From assembly GCA_019843655.1 (NCBI GenBank), contig JACDQD010000006.1, positions 3,588,034 to 3,652,033 on the forward strand: a stretch of DNA of 64,000 nucleotides, given 5' to 3'. The position numbers were made by a program, and so were the translations under genes. Under the pieces are notes generated by a model, which made no database searches, had not been told where the DNA came from, and saw only the letters and a list, made by a program, of their open reading frames with translations. Of the stretch, positions 39,966 through 53,639 are shown piece after piece (position 1 is the stretch's first letter; each line of letters begins with the position of its first letter). The DNA comes from Lethocerus indicus. Taxonomy: Eukaryota; Arthropoda; Insecta; Hemiptera; Belostomatidae.

Positions 39966-42186
39966 TACTCCTAAACGAGGAAGGCTAAAATGCGAAACAT
40001 CCTTTCAAGTCCGTCAAAGGAACATGTCTTATCATAGCGAGCCACAGTAAAATTAGTTCCAGCTAGATCTGGTCGCGGAGACCTTCGTTCATTTAATAAC
40101 GCTGAATCATATTGAGTTATTGCAGTCAGTATGAAACACTTTCCTCAACTATTGACAAACATTTGACTGCTGCATTATAGTTCAATTAATAGAGTATTTC
40201 GCAGGCGAATTTTAAAAAACGCGATGTCGGATTTATTGATTTCTACAGTCCGATTTTAATTTTCATTTCACAAGACACCCTTTCTATAAATTTTCCCTGC
40301 TTCGCTGTAAACAAGTGACCAGTTGTTGTTGTTGTGGGAGTTGGCACACTATGATGAAGCATATTCCCCTGACTGATTACGACAGATGACTGTACGCACG
40401 ATACATCGAGGACCGAATGTACGCCGACGCAGATACAAATTGCGATAGCCGACTAGTCGATAGTGATGAGGGGCCCCGGCGGCGATGACCCGAGACAAAG
40501 AGATTCCGACGCTTTTGTACGGCTGCTCAACCCCCGCCCCACCCCCGCCACCGCCCCCACCAATGCAATTAGCACAACGCTCCCCGCGACCAGTCATCCT
40601 CCTACCGACGATCGTTTACACTTAACGGAACACATCTCCGTTTCCTCGCTCTCGCCTTATTTGTTTTCCCGAGATTTTCAATCGTCAAACGCGCCGTGTG
40701 TGTTTAAACTATCAGGAAATTTAAATAGAACCAGAATGGCTCATACTTGAACGGCGTACGAAATACGCGTTATTTTAGAAACCTCTTGTTATTTGAGCGA
40801 CTTGTTCAAGAGCGACTAATCTACTAATGGCCGAAACCACTCGTGGAATAAAGAATTCTTTTGTTGTTGCTTTTTTATAACTTGCACCTAAACAAACATT
40901 ATCCAGTAGGGCCTACCTTAGGTTGGGAAGATTTATGTCCACATAACGACGGGTGTTCGTTAGGAAGTGCAGCCAATCAATTACTTTGTTTCTGCTTACT
41001 AAGTACTTATAGTAAAAATTGAATTCCCGCAATAAAGAAAAATGTGCGAAACGATTTTGAAAATTGTAAACGAATTGAAAACTTTTCATAGGTAATTTTT
41101 TTTGGGAGCAAATCGAGGAACTTTTTTTGCAGATATTTTTAGAGGAACATTCCGGAAATGAAATTGACACACCTTCTAACTCTATATTCCTGAACCTAAA
41201 AACTCCTTGATATAAGGAAGTATTGAGTATATTATTGTTAAGAAATATATGAAGCTAAATAGTTAACATTCAATTATTTTAGTGGAGACAGTGTTCCTAT
41301 CGCACTGATAGCCTGTCGAGAAATTATAATATTTTATAATTAGTATAAGTAATCAATTACCGAGTGTTTTTTTTTTAAATTTTATCACTCTGATTAATTA
41401 TAACTGCGTTTGCGGTAGCATTCCTATATCGGTTTCCCACGGTAGTACAAATGGCCGGCTGAAGACAATAGGCTGGGGGATTCCAGGCTAGCTGTATGTA
41501 TATGGGAGCGAGAGATGAAAGATTCATGCCGAAGAGGAGCGGGCTGTCTCAGGCCTGGGAGGGCGGCCCCTCTGCTGCCCCACACATTACATTTACAAAT
41601 GGCACCGGCATCCTCTGACCATGACGAAGAGATAGGGGTCTTAACCGCTAGACTCGAGGCACCCGAGTTCTATAATAGACAGTTTGGTATCGGCGCGTCC
41701 ATTGTACTTTTCCTGATGCTTCGGAACAATTTTCTGGGCCTAGAACTAAGGACTTCATTTTTAGTTACTCTTTTCTACCGGGCAGTATGGAAACAAAACT
41801 ATCACTTATGCCAACCAGACGCCTACTAGGGTAAGTTACGTGCACGACATTGTGTCGTATTTATGACGTCGATATAAATAAACGATTACAAAAATGTAAA
41901 GAGGGAAATTTCAGTAGTACGACCTAACTATTTTTTTCCTTAAGGATTTAAAAGATCGAAAAGTTATATCGTTGATGAATACGCTATAATATTCCCTCAT
42001 GTTCTGTTTAATATGGGAGGTAATCTCACATACCTCATGATAAAAAATCATTTGTGTTACCTACTTATTTTCTATCATTTCAGGGGTTCATAACATAAAA
42101 TGTATATATAGCAGCTATCGTGTTGTAAATTCTGCTGGAGATACGTTACAATTTGTATTCACTGTTCTATCCTCCCCTTCTAGTTC

Positions 42187-42455
42187 CTAGGTAACGTGAT
42201 CCACTGCAGAGTTTTTTCCATCCCTCACGATCCCTTGCTTCTTCTTTTCCTCCAATCTGGCCACCTACCTTGAAAGCTTTCCCTCGCCTCTACCTCCCTC
42301 CCACGTTCTTCTTCTAGGGCGGCCTCCGCTCTTCACTCCTGGACCTCCTTTGTCACTCTACCTTCCGCCGTCCCGGCAATATTTCCATAACGGTGGAGTA
42401 GCTGCCGCCTTTCTACCGCCCTGAGGTCGATCCTAAGCTCGGGTTCCATCGAATG
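42187..42455 (-). mobile_element. Decayed non-LTR retrotransposon, reverse-transcriptase ORF C-terminal fragment
   Basis: Read on the minus strand from about 42440, one frame gives ELRIDLRAVERRQLLHRYGN, then GTAEGRVTKEV, a stop codon and an Arg/Glu-rich stretch. After a shift of frame it ends ARDREGWKKLCSGS. This order (basic helix with RRQLL.RYGN, Arg/Glu-rich middle, then a terminal DREGW motif) is what I know from the C-terminal end of ORF2 proteins of arthropod non-LTR elements, where the corresponding text is usually a WYGH box and a final DRxxWR. The stop and frameshift mark it as a dead remnant. The rest of the reverse transcriptase is not recognisable at higher coordinates. The assignment rests on motif order alone. 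Confidence 0.4.
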
Positions 42456-44689
42456 TTCAGGAACAAAGATTTCTACTGAGCTACGATTAAGGCTGGCCTA
42501 CAATATCGAATACTACGCTCCTAATTAAAGTGACACGAATATATACAGTGACGTAATTTAACTTTTTTGGGGTGCTAAAAGATCAGTTGGAAGGGTTTTA
42601 CGATAATATATATTAAATTAGCGGAATGATGAATACCATCATCCCTATCCGCAAATAATGTAGATAAAATGTTGTCTCCCAGACTACCACAGATCATTTC
42701 TGAAATATAAAGTACTGTTATTTTAATGGTCTTTCAAAAAGGTTACTTGGATGTCCTAGTTGATGAATGTCGATAGTGTTGTTTCAACTGATTTGAATTG
42801 GTAGTTGGTAAATATAGCGAGTAGCTCACAATGTTTAACGAACCGGTATTGGGAGGTGAAATATCGGGCGTTTTTCAATACAGTACCATTCAACGTGTTG
42901 AACACCGGGGGCCATTATCATCAACAGGTTAAATGAGGCGTCCTGCCGTCGAAACGCTGCCAGCGGGGGTGGGCGGGCGGTGGTTGGGCGGACAAGTTAA
43001 TTGAGTTATCTCAAAAGTTTTCGTTCCAGTGTAGATCTAATCTAATGGGGGGTTTTTGTTAATCCGAGGAAATATATACATCAAATACGGGCGTTATCTG
43101 TCGGACCCGATCGACAGCCGGGTCGTCTGGGCATAAATAACAGACGCGGCCGACTGGTTTATACCGGGGCCACTAATGATAATGGCGAAGGGATGGCCCT
43201 CTTCTCTACCGACAATTAATAACTGTTCAACACAAATGGAGAGGCTGGAGGGGTTCCCTTTCACCGGATATTATACACTCAGGCCGGGGAAGAAATACGA
43301 TATTTATTATGGTGGGAGGGGGGTAGGTCTGGGTAGAGGCGCGCTCTACGAGTGTGGGCGACTTAATAATTTATGTCTTGATCCTTTTTTTTATTACCTC
43401 CGTACCCACTGGAAATTGTACTTATGCACCGGTGATTAACATCGCCGGGTAGCCCCCACAAATGATGGAGATTTATAGTCCAAATTAGACGTCTTTAAAT
43501 AGGTATCCGCAATGGCGTATACGCCGTACAAGACCTTGTAGGTGTCGGCGTAGCTGGACTCTCTTCTGTATTTAATTCATAATTACTCGAGCTTAATATA
43601 ATTTATTTTTAAATTCTAAATCAAAAATAAAAACATAATCCCCGCTTACGTTTTGTTAAAAGAAATTTTTGTTACAAACATTCGCGATCCGTTGTACACA
43701 GCGTAACTAGTTCCTAAGTAGTTTGTCATCGCGAAACAAATAAAACGTTTCATTCAATTGTGAATATAAACTGTTAACGAGCGGGCTCGTAATAACTACA
43801 TGACTCTATTGAATATTTAATTAGGTCATTAAACATGTATTAAATAATTAAACTTAACTCGTCGCGTCCTTCCTTAACAGGGTTCTTAAGTAGTAAACCG
43901 AAAAAACGGAAACGCGCTGCCGGTGGCGACCTCCCGGTTTCCGCGACGGGCAAATTAAAGAAACGGCAATTGACAAATTGTTATCCCAATAGAAGTAATT
44001 TAGACTATTCAGTATGGGATCTGTGTATAAGGAGAGCCGGGCCCCGCCAACCCAATTTGCCCTGTTATAATAATTTGATTGTTGCAATAGAGTTGGGCCC
44101 TCGGCCCAAACTGGTTCTGCCAAACAAAAAATCTTTATCCTTGACTTATGAACTTGGCACCGGCCGGACCGCCGTTCCCTCCCTTTTCAATTCTAATCCC
44201 GCTGAATTCTCAATCACATTCCACTAGTAGTTTTATAAAACTATCAGTTTGTTAATAATGAGGATATAAAGTAAAGTTAACTTTGTCCGAATAATTTTAA
44301 ATCGTGGCTAATTAAATCATAAAACAGTTATGAAATCGATCAATTCCTAGCCTCCTAGAATACGTACGTGATTGATTCTCTGTGACTAACAAAACTATTG
44401 TTCTTTACACAACAATGATTCTATTGGTTACATTCGCCTCTATTCTCCTCGCGCTTATTACGAAGTAAAAATTATTGTACTTGACTCTCTAATATTGAAG
44501 TTGATGTATAATGTTATAATAAATATTAACCGTTTCGAGAGTATTTGTCAGAGGAGCTAATGCGAATCTGTCGGAAAGGGCAGGGCTCGGTGAGTTGAGG
44601 CCGTGATCAGAGGGCGTATCGAGTGCGCCGACCTAATGACAACAACACTCCAACAATGACTATCCCATTAACTCGGTTCAATAGTGTTT

Positions 44690-44840
44690 CTCTCTTCCGT
44701 ATTGCTCACATCGCTCATTAATTCGCTTTGCGTTAGCGGCCCGGAGGGCAGCACAATGGGGCCGCCCCGTCCGCCCTCGTCCACCGGGCCTCGTCTTTCA
44801 ATTTGATTCGCCACCGGTAGCGATCGTTTCTGTTTACTAC
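44690..44840. other. Compact GC-rich island with homeodomain/forkhead-like strings
   Basis: A short core rich in GGCCC, GCCGCCCCG and CCACCGG sits between ATTAATT and TGTTTAC/GATTAATT strings. The mix of AT-rich homeobox-type and GC-rich strings in 150 bp resembles conserved intronic enhancers of developmental genes. Without alignment this remains a suggestion. Confidence 0.3.
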
Positions 44841-47756
44841 CGATTAATTTGTCAACGGTTGAACTTAATTGATCCTGCCTTTTAATTTATATCAGTATTA
44901 TGTCCATTGTTCAACCTGAACCCGATAAGAATCTATATCGATAAAACTGATTGCATTCGGGGACGTATCCTTTCAGAACTGATAACATAGAAGATAAGTA
45001 CAGTCGCCTAGAATTGGGCTACTTGTATTTGCATTATTGGCATCGTATAGTTTCCCTCGGAAAGACTAGAATATTTAGAAATAAATCGGAACAAGAGTAA
45101 TTTCTTGCTTCTGGCTTCAATTCTCTACCAATGTTCCACAAAAAATCAAACATCATAAATGACGAAAACCGAACCAGTATAAGTAGTATTAAATACAGAT
45201 TAAATGATTCGATAAAATAAACAAGAAGTGCTTCTGTCAAAGCAACAGGAAAGTGATTTATACGTTATCACCTGTTCGATATTCCGCCCCCAGGCTTGTC
45301 CACCTGTATATTTCTAAAACTTTATGAAATTCACGCCCACATTATTTCTATTCTATTTATTCATTTATTCGTTAACATAATAAATCCAGTTCTGACACAG
45401 AATTTTAGTAGACCATTCTTTATAACCGCTGTCAGTATCTCTTGTACGTAACAAAAAACTTCATGAGAGATATTCTGAACAGAACCATTAGTCAGACACA
45501 AGCTTTCGTCGAGAGAAAAGTATTTGTTAATATTATGCCTGACATAAAATCCAGTATCGTTAGAAGCATTCCTTAACGCCCATTGACTCAAGTCACATGA
45601 AGCCCGTATGAAACTTCCAGGTCAGTTTTCTTTCAACCCGGGGATCGCGGCACTCGGATCGCCCATGGATATAGAATTTCATATTGATGACGTTGGAAAG
45701 GCAAAACGGATCTGGTATCAGATGAAACATGCGCTTGGAAACTCTGGACTGATAATGTTGCAAACCCCCTCTTCTCTAATACTTTCTAATTAATTTCAAA
45801 CCGGAATGCTTTTATTCCGGGGGCGCCAACAGTTAAATACGGTCAGAACTCTTAAGTCGACTGCATTACTGTTGCAGAACTTGTATTAGGATTGTTATTA
45901 CCTATTTTTTACGACAATTATTTAATTCAAAATTATTACCTCAAACAACCTAAAACGGGTGGATTGTGTAATAAACAAGATTTACGAATACGTACGTATA
46001 CGTCTTATAATTTCCAAGGATTTATCTGGGATGTGTGGGAAGGTGTCGGAATGATTTCTAATCGAAACGTGCTGGCGAACGGACGAAAGGTACATCTAGG
46101 TCGCTGTGAATTATACAGTCCGAGGCATAGGGCTGTATTCTGTTATTAGGCCTATAATAATGCCCTGCATTTGAATTATCCTAAATCAACCAGTGATTGA
46201 TTGCTATATCGCAAAGTCCAGTTATAGAGCGTGAATCTAAGGAGAGTCTAATTTTTGAAAAAGCACGTGCGACGTGGTAGCATGTACCAACAGTTTCTCA
46301 AAAATATTCTGGCGCTTTCTTCAGGAAATATTGAATATCCAATAATGAGAAGTTTTTGAAATTTTAAACGAAGCATTCATAATACAAGTATTAGTTAAAT
46401 ACAACTAGTAGTATTTTAAATTCCATTTATGGTTCAATCAAATTCTAAATCTAATTGCAAATTAGGGAAAAAGACGAGAAAGGAAAATATTCGTCCCCTG
46501 GAGAAATAAATTGTAAATACATTACTGTTAATATTTCTTCGTTGGTTTTAAATAATATATACCGGTATAATTATTTACAATAAGTTTCTCGGTTCAAAGG
46601 GAGCGGCAACGTCTTAAGCTGCCCGGTTGGTACAGGTGTGGCAGGCGCTCACGCTTATTTTGACCTCTGGAGGCGAGAACGTGACTTACCGCATATAGCG
46701 TAGCGGCGCTATATTTTATTATGATAAGCAAATATTTTCAGTGAAAGTGAATGTGTGCGTAATATAATTTATAGAAGTACAAATGGGAATCACGCTTCGG
46801 TAAAAAGAGCCTTGAGTACTTGTTCGTGACTTCATCAGGGCAAAGGGAGGGGAAGAAATCCAGATATTGTTTAAGTTTTAATTCATAATTAATAATGAAG
46901 AAAAGTGGAAACCTCCTTAATCTTTCAATTATTCAATTTCATAGAATAATTTATTCGGTAATTATTGTAATATTAAGCTCAGGAGCATTAGAAAATTGAA
47001 AATTTGTGGCACCATTATATTCTGTTAGATTGTTTATTTCAGCCTGCCAAGTATACATAAATATAAAACGTAGCGGGATTTGGGCCGATTAATCCGAAAA
47101 TAAATTGTTATATTTCGTAGGTTCAATTAATTACGAATATTTAGAAATCCGATTCGATTCGAAGCCGAGTCCGATTGAGGCTTATACACATCCACTAAGC
47201 GTGCCTGATTGCCGGTAAGCCGGCCGGGCGGCCAATTTATAAGTCCATTAATCATAAAATGAAGACAAAAACAGGGATATCATTTATAAAGCGCTTGGTG
47301 GACCATTATTTTCAGCGCCAATTGAACTTAGCTGGGTGGTCCTCTTGTTGGTTGGGAGCAAATTGTGGCCGCCAGTGTCGCACGGGGCCGGCCCTATGAT
47401 GATTTATCACAGCTATCGGGGCCCTTCCAATATCGTAAAGTGGATTTTTTTTTCACTTCTTAGATCGCTTCTAACCTTTACGCTCTGAACCCCACTACCC
47501 TCCAGGACATATCCGATCTTATTTAATTTCGACAATCGAAACGCGTAATATATTTTCTATATAAAATCTCAACTTATATTTCACTTTGACAATTCATCCG
47601 ACCTCATAATACGGAGATTGATGTTTTGGGGACTCCCTAATTAAATTATTCCCCCGCAGATTCTTCGATTTCGACACGAGAACTGTGATACGTTATTATA
47701 ATATATCGATACCTCTTATATCTTCACTCGTCTCATATAATTTTCAGCATATTCTA

Positions 47757-47821
47757 TCGTAAATTAGGTGCTCTTAGACAATTATGCCGCCATTTTATCT
47801 ACGTAATAATTACGTTTTAAT
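47757..47821 (+). repeat. Duplicated intronic module, copy A
   Basis: This copy contains, in order, TCGTAAATTAGGTGC, GACAATTAT, CCATTTTATC, CTACGTAATAATTA and GTTTTAAT. The same blocks occur in the same order in copy B about 295 bases downstream, where the spacers are longer. Conserved blocks with variable spacers suggest either an old duplication with indels or paired binding-site clusters. Confidence 0.6.
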
Positions 47822-48051
47822 GTGGCCTATTTCACCGACTGACATCGCGAGCCGAAGGGGGGAGGGTTTCAATAGCTGCGGTTTGTCTCACACTGGCGAG
47901 CTACCAAGATCTATCGCCGCTATCTGCTTCCAGTATCGGAAAGTGAATGTTATGTTTCCTTTGATCGGACAACGCCTTAAGGGAAAAACCAGATTTACTT
48001 GTCCGCCGATATTCAACACTGTTATGCGATCTACTATTCAGTCGGGTTCCG

Positions 48052-48150
48052 ATCGTAAATTAGGTGCGAATCAACCCCATCGACAATTATCGACATGTCC
48101 CGGCCATTTTTATCCGCAAAACGATCTACATAATAATTAGCTTTTAATAA
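48052..48150 (+). repeat. Duplicated intronic module, copy B
   Basis: It shares TCGTAAATTAGGTGC, GACAATTAT, CCATTTTTATC, CTACATAATAATTA and TTTTAAT with copy A at 47757-47821, in the same order and orientation. It carries extra spacer sequence, for example about 13 bases before GACAATTAT. It is surrounded by intermediate-GC sequence with no recognisable coding content. Confidence 0.6.
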
Positions 48151-50960
48151 TGCGAAAAAAACCGCGTCCTCTATTATTGACTGACGCGTCCGATTCGAAC
48201 GTAAAAAAAGCGACACACTATGAATTATTGATTGGAGAATGTACGGGACTTCTGTATCATATTTATTGGCAGGCTGCCTTTCCAGGAGAGGAACCGTGCC
48301 AACGCACATTTGTGTGTTTGAGTTGGATATAGATAACTCAGGTTGATACAAGGCTTGAATTGGCAAAAATAAGAATTCTCGCATATCCAAATACAGACAT
48401 ATCGCCAGAGACATCTTGGTCACGGATCACGACAATCCGTGCCTTAACATACATTATTTCGTTTATATCTCGAACCATATAGATCGTCTGTTTTCCTACT
48501 CATATAATCATTCCGAATAAATTCGTAAATAAAAATATAAGCAAGTAATAATTTACGAATAGTGAATAAATAATATTCATAAACATTTACACGTTCATCT
48601 GTTCTTCATACAAAGATATAAGCATTTTGTGCTAATACAGTTGTAATTTTTGAATGTACAGCAGCTAGATCGGGTACCTTCAGAGGAGTTTTTGTATAAT
48701 GATAATTTGGTACAATATAACAGAAACTAAAATCAATTATTTTTTCCAGAGAGAGTCCCTACAACAGTTCATCCTAATGTTTCTCGTTTAAGAATACTAG
48801 TCTCTTCGGACAATTACCGATCTGATACCTTAAACTTATAAAATTTATTATATTTCCTGTGCTATTTTCTGAAATATAGATGGGAAATCGTGAAATGTTT
48901 GCTTCAACGAATTATTTCCGTGAGAAAGAAAATGATCCCTTATTTATCAATGGAGTGTTGGTCGACTATTGTATTCACGTTGTTTACGAAGCGTCAACTG
49001 TGACTGTTGATACACATAAAGGATCGCTGTCACCGGCATTCACACATGTCACTCCTACGTCACTGATAACGACGCGACTAGCGTCCAAATACATACGGTC
49101 GTAACCAACCTACGATTGCGTACACGCGAGACAAATTGATCTCATACTTATAGTTTGTAAAATACAGGAAATATTGACGGCCTCCCTCTAATGACATTTT
49201 CTATGGCGATATTAGCGCGGAAACATATAGATCAACTACATCCAAATTATATTTCGGCAACGTGTATCATAATAATATAGTCATTCCTTAATAAACACTA
49301 TTCCTTCGCATCGCCTCTCAACAGATCCCAATAAACCCCGAATGAATCCTTTAAAAGAATCGACCGCATCCTCATAAGTGTTGGAAAAACACGAATCCGT
49401 TATTAGGCCGGATGAAAGGTCAGACCGAACCGCAAGGCATAGTTGTGATGCACTCTCCGAGTTAACAAGAGAGGTCGTGTATTACTTTCATAGCGGCGCT
49501 GAAAGGGAGTAAGAGTTGAGAATCGTGAATAACTTCGTTTTCATCTGTCGTTTTCCCATAATTCTTTAAGATAAACCAAACGTAATTCAAATTTAAGCCG
49601 ACCGCGTCCGAAAGGGCAGCTGAGACTGAGTCCCGGTACCGGCTAGCGCCTGGTCTGTTTCGAACGCAATAAACTAAAAAGGTAGTATATTACAGTACCG
49701 CAAATTACCTATTTTCATAGATATTTAGAGCTGGAAAGTAATTGAGGAGGAGAAGTTATTGTTGTGTTGTTTTTGTCAAATTGGTTAACATTATTTATCG
49801 CGGATAATTTAGGAAATCGCCCTAATGGTTTCCTGATGATATTATGAAAGTAGTCTTCTAGTAGGCTTTTGTGACGTAATTCTCGAGTGAAAATAGTGAA
49901 CATAGGACGGGGCTTTATTAGGAAGAGCAATCAGGGAAGGCTATTGTCTTGTCTTTTTTGTATTCCAGTAATCTACTTCTATGATCCCGGGTCGGGCGTG
50001 TTGACCCCCACGGAAGACTCAAATCCCACCGACAAACCCGATCGGGATTCGATCAGAAGGAAGAAGATTGATAGTTGTCTGCCAATTAATTTGAGTTAGA
50101 TACAATGTGCGCGGGATCACGGGGAGCGGCTGGTGGGCTCGGCTCCGGGAGAGTGACGGTGCACTGACCGTCTGACCCCGCTCCAGCTTTCCTTCTGCAA
50201 CGAATATAACTGTACTTGTCTTTTATCGGTCCGATCTCAATTTCCTTGCGTGAGGATTCCATTAAGAGGAATGGACGTGGACGGGAAGGGAATCGGGCCG
50301 GAGGTTTGCGATTAAGTTAGCGCGCGGGGAGGTGCCCGGCTTTCCAGTTAGATATGGGTAAAATTGTATTCTATTCCGGCTATAAGCAATCCTTCTTCGG
50401 GTTTTTTATAGAAAATTAATAGCTTAATAACCTCTTCAGGGTATACCCTTATTTTTAGTCGTGTTCCTCTCGTTTTCTAAAATGTAGTTGAAATTATACT
50501 AGGTCCCACTAATGACTATGACACATGCATTAAAAAACAAAAGAGGACAATTTAGCGGACCATCTATCTTAAACAGATATTGATTGAAAATTTAACGATC
50601 AAATTCTTTTTCATGGAAGTGTTCTTTCTCTCCTTTCTAGCCGTCGTATTATCATTATATTTCTCGGTCACTTAAGGCCGGATTAAATTTGAAATATAGC
50701 CACCAGACGGTTCAAACGCATTCCTCTTGCGGCCTTTCACAGTTGCGAATTACTGCACGCTGCCAGTTAGGATAAAGATCACCGGCCATTTTCGGCATCG
50801 CTTATCTGTCGGGAATTGTGCACAATCAACGGACACGCACAAGCTGTTAGAGCTGTCGCGGGTTTTCCGCCACAAGGTGTGCTTTGGCCTTTTAAAATTG
50901 CTTCGAAGGGAAACCGCATTCTCAAAACTGCAGACTATCGAAATGATATAGATAGATGCC

Positions 50961-50983
50961 ATCCTCTCTCTCTCTCTCTCTCC
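50961..50983. repeat. Short CT dinucleotide repeat
   Basis: About ten CT units. A simple repeat in intron 2. Confidence 0.9.
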
Positions 50984-53487
50984 GAGGCCATCTGTGCATA
51001 TATTGCTTTACACTCTTGTGTGCCCTTGTGAAATGACGTTGGATTTCCACCTAGTTTATTGCTTGTTTTATACTGCCACCGTTCGTATTTATGGCTCGTC
51101 ACTTCACGCATGCAGGCCACTTTCTCGTCGTCTAAAAACGAGTTGGTGATTGTGATATCGTACAAAAAATGCAGAAAAATTATGTTAGTATACTTGTTTT
51201 ATCCATCAGTTTATTGAAATATTTAAATTGGTGTTAGTCGAAGGAAAGCTTTTGAGCCCTCTTCGTTGCCTCCTTTAGTTGCCCTACTACAACATAATAA
51301 ACAAGCCAGCGGGCGATATGAGTACTTGAATTCCAGGCGAATATTGCTCCATAGCCACTTACTTCTCCCGACTTATCCAATAGAACCCATTTAAGTATCC
51401 TAACCTCTAAAAATCTCGTTTAGTACGGGTTTTCCGTTTCACTTGGCCATATATGGCAGTCATTTTTTTTTTTTATTGAAAGGTAATTCTGCACTAATAG
51501 CGGCATCGAAATATTAAAAAAGGTCGATTCGAGTTGTTTTTCTTTTTCAATTTTCTTTTTGCCTTTAATTTAGCTTGTCGTCTACCGGATTGTTGGGTCA
51601 CCCCCCTCCCTAAACGCTTCAAACGACCCTCCCTCTTCTCCACCCGTTGGAATAATGCCGATGGGCGATAACCATCTGCAAGTTGTTACAAATTGTCGGT
51701 TGCGGTTGGGGACGTTAGCACGAACTTAGGCCATTAGAAGTGTTTTGTTGACGTAAGCCGATGTATTTTAACTGGGATCGATGGCGACAACCGGTGTTTA
51801 ACGCCAGCCGCCTCCCCGGTGGTTCGTGGGGGGTGCATGGGGCATGAAAACTTCCCCAAAAAGGAAAAGTTCACCTTCTTCGGACGTAGAACTAATTTTA
51901 TGGCCTCTGACAATAAATGGTTTTGATGTTTCGTTTTTACGATGAAACTTCCGAACCGCTTCTTTTATAAGAAACAACTGCTTTTGGAGGAGCGAGGATT
52001 GTGCGAACATTGAGTAGGAAAACATTTTTTTATTATAGACAGGAGGCAACAAATTTCTGTAGACTTGACATTGTGAACATTGTGATATACTTTCTCGTCT
52101 CGCTCGTTTGGTCTGTGATTTAACCGTTGCCTGGCTCTTAGCCAGCTTTCTATATTATGTGTAATGACAACGCAGGGCTCTCACTGGAAGTATGTATTTA
52201 TAATATATAACAATTTGGCATCTCTTGCAACGTATATGCAAATTATACAGTATTTATTCGAAGTATGTTATTAATTCGTTTTATAAATATATTACTGTCT
52301 AGCTGTCGTTCAAATCAGTCAGTAAGAGTTCTGTATTAATATAACCTAGACTAGAGAGCGACACAGAGCACGTTGGACTGAAAGCGTCATCCCCCCATTA
52401 GAATAATTTATTGTATTTAAATATTAACCGTATTTAAATATTTTGTGGTCGTCAAACAGCTACATGCATCGGCGCTGTCGAGATAAAGGTTAATACACCG
52501 CTCTAAACACAACTACTGTGAAATTAGAGGCTACTTCAATTACGTGGAGTGAAGTGTAGGCTGGAGAAAAATTACAATCCCCATTCCACGGGCTTTTAAA
52601 ACAACAGGCTTCAATTGGGACGATTAGATGATTCAGAGTTTATTTTGGCATAATCAAGAACACAAGAAAAGAAAATTGATTGAGCGATGAATTAAACATT
52701 TTTGAACACACCTTGTTTGCACTCATCCGTACGCCCAAATGCTAAACAATTGAATTCTTACCGATTATTTTTCCTTTAATTCAGCGAAATCATGCGCTTC
52801 CAGAAAAGTATCTATGGGCAAAAAGTTAATCATTTCCGATAGTCTTTTGCTAATTTATTTATTTTATTAATTGCCAATAAATTCCTATTTGGTGAAGATA
52901 AAAATGGTTGTTCGTTTTAAAAATAACCTCTCCATTTAGGCAGAACTCTGGTGTGGGTTTTCTTGTATAATGATGTAATTAAGACTGAAAAGCTAGAAAT
53001 TATGATGAAGCCCACGTCTAAAAAGTACGGCTGGCACAATATCGGTTGTCCGTAGTGTGCGGGATGTTGTTTCGCTTTTTCGTTTGTAATTACAAAACTA
53101 ATTACTAGACTCGGTTTGGCGATTCGCTAATTAAATTAAGCTCGGAGGTTCCGCCTGAACGGGCGGCGCTTTTATATTGGCCCGCCGACTGAATAAGGAG
53201 AAAGCGATGGGAGGGGAATCCCTAATGAATTTTTATGAAACTATTGCTAATGAAAAGAGTAGGTCTGCTATTTAAAAGAAATTAATTCGACTAAGTGATC
53301 CCTAATGTTCTGAAGAAAAGAAAGATTTATAAAGACTCTTGGTTTTAAACCATAACTTAGATGCCACAATCTTTGAATGATATTCATACACAGCGGCAGC
53401 CATAATACTGTTAATACATTCTGTAAATTGTGATTTGCTTCGGAATTGTTTTAACCTAGAGTTTCCTCTTGTGTCTATGTTTTGCAG

Positions 53488-53639
53488 GATATTTCGGCAA
53501 ATACTTGAACAAGTACAACGGTAGCTACATACCGCCCGGGTGGAGGGAATGGGGCGGCCTCATCATGAACTCCAGGTATTACAACTATTCAGTCAACCTA
53601 AACGGCAAGAGGATCAAACACGGAGACGACTATTTCAAG
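53488..53639 (+). CDS. Sulf1: Sulf1 coding exon 3: second sulfatase signature
   Basis: This exon completes Gly151 and encodes residues 152-201. With the end of exon 2 it makes GYRTGYFGKYL (147-157), a match to sulfatase signature 2. K155 corresponds to the conserved active-site lysine of the family. [24 protein letters not shown] follows, a stretch nearly invariant among animal Sulf proteins, then [15 protein letters not shown]. Potential N-glycosylation sites are N161 (NGS) and N183 (NYS). The acceptor is TTTTGCAG|GA and the donor AAG|GTTAGT, leaving phase 0. At 152 bp it is the smallest coding exon seen here. No anomaly in frame or key residues. Confidence 0.96.

Larger units (their letters stand above)
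30960..53487 (+). other. Sulf1: Sulf1 intron 2 (22.5 kb)
   Basis: The donor GTCAGT and acceptor TTTTGCAG (ending 53487) restore Gly151 and continue [13 protein letters not shown]. No nested gene was recognised. Contents include CT-rich tracts at 31340-31570, a large GC-rich island at 32100-33180 and a further one at 33540-33910. A TA microsatellite lies at 39222-39271, a decayed retrotransposon end at 42187-42455 and a GC island at 44690-44830. There is also a duplicated module at 47757/48052 and a further GC-rich stretch at about 50100-50340. The remainder is AT-rich. Confidence 0.9.

Noticed and set aside
44930..44950. Asn-Pro-Asp-Lys coding string resembling the Sulf block after exon 4
   Set aside because: It lies inside intron 2, before exons 3 and 4, and its flanking codons do not match the family. 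A chance match.
49887..50099. Frame containing YDPGSGVLTPTEDSNPTDKP after a TTCCAG acceptor-like string
   Set aside because: The family alignment of Sulf joins exon 2 directly to exon 3 with no extra residues at Gly151, and the segment lacks a matching donor. It could only be a cryptic exon.
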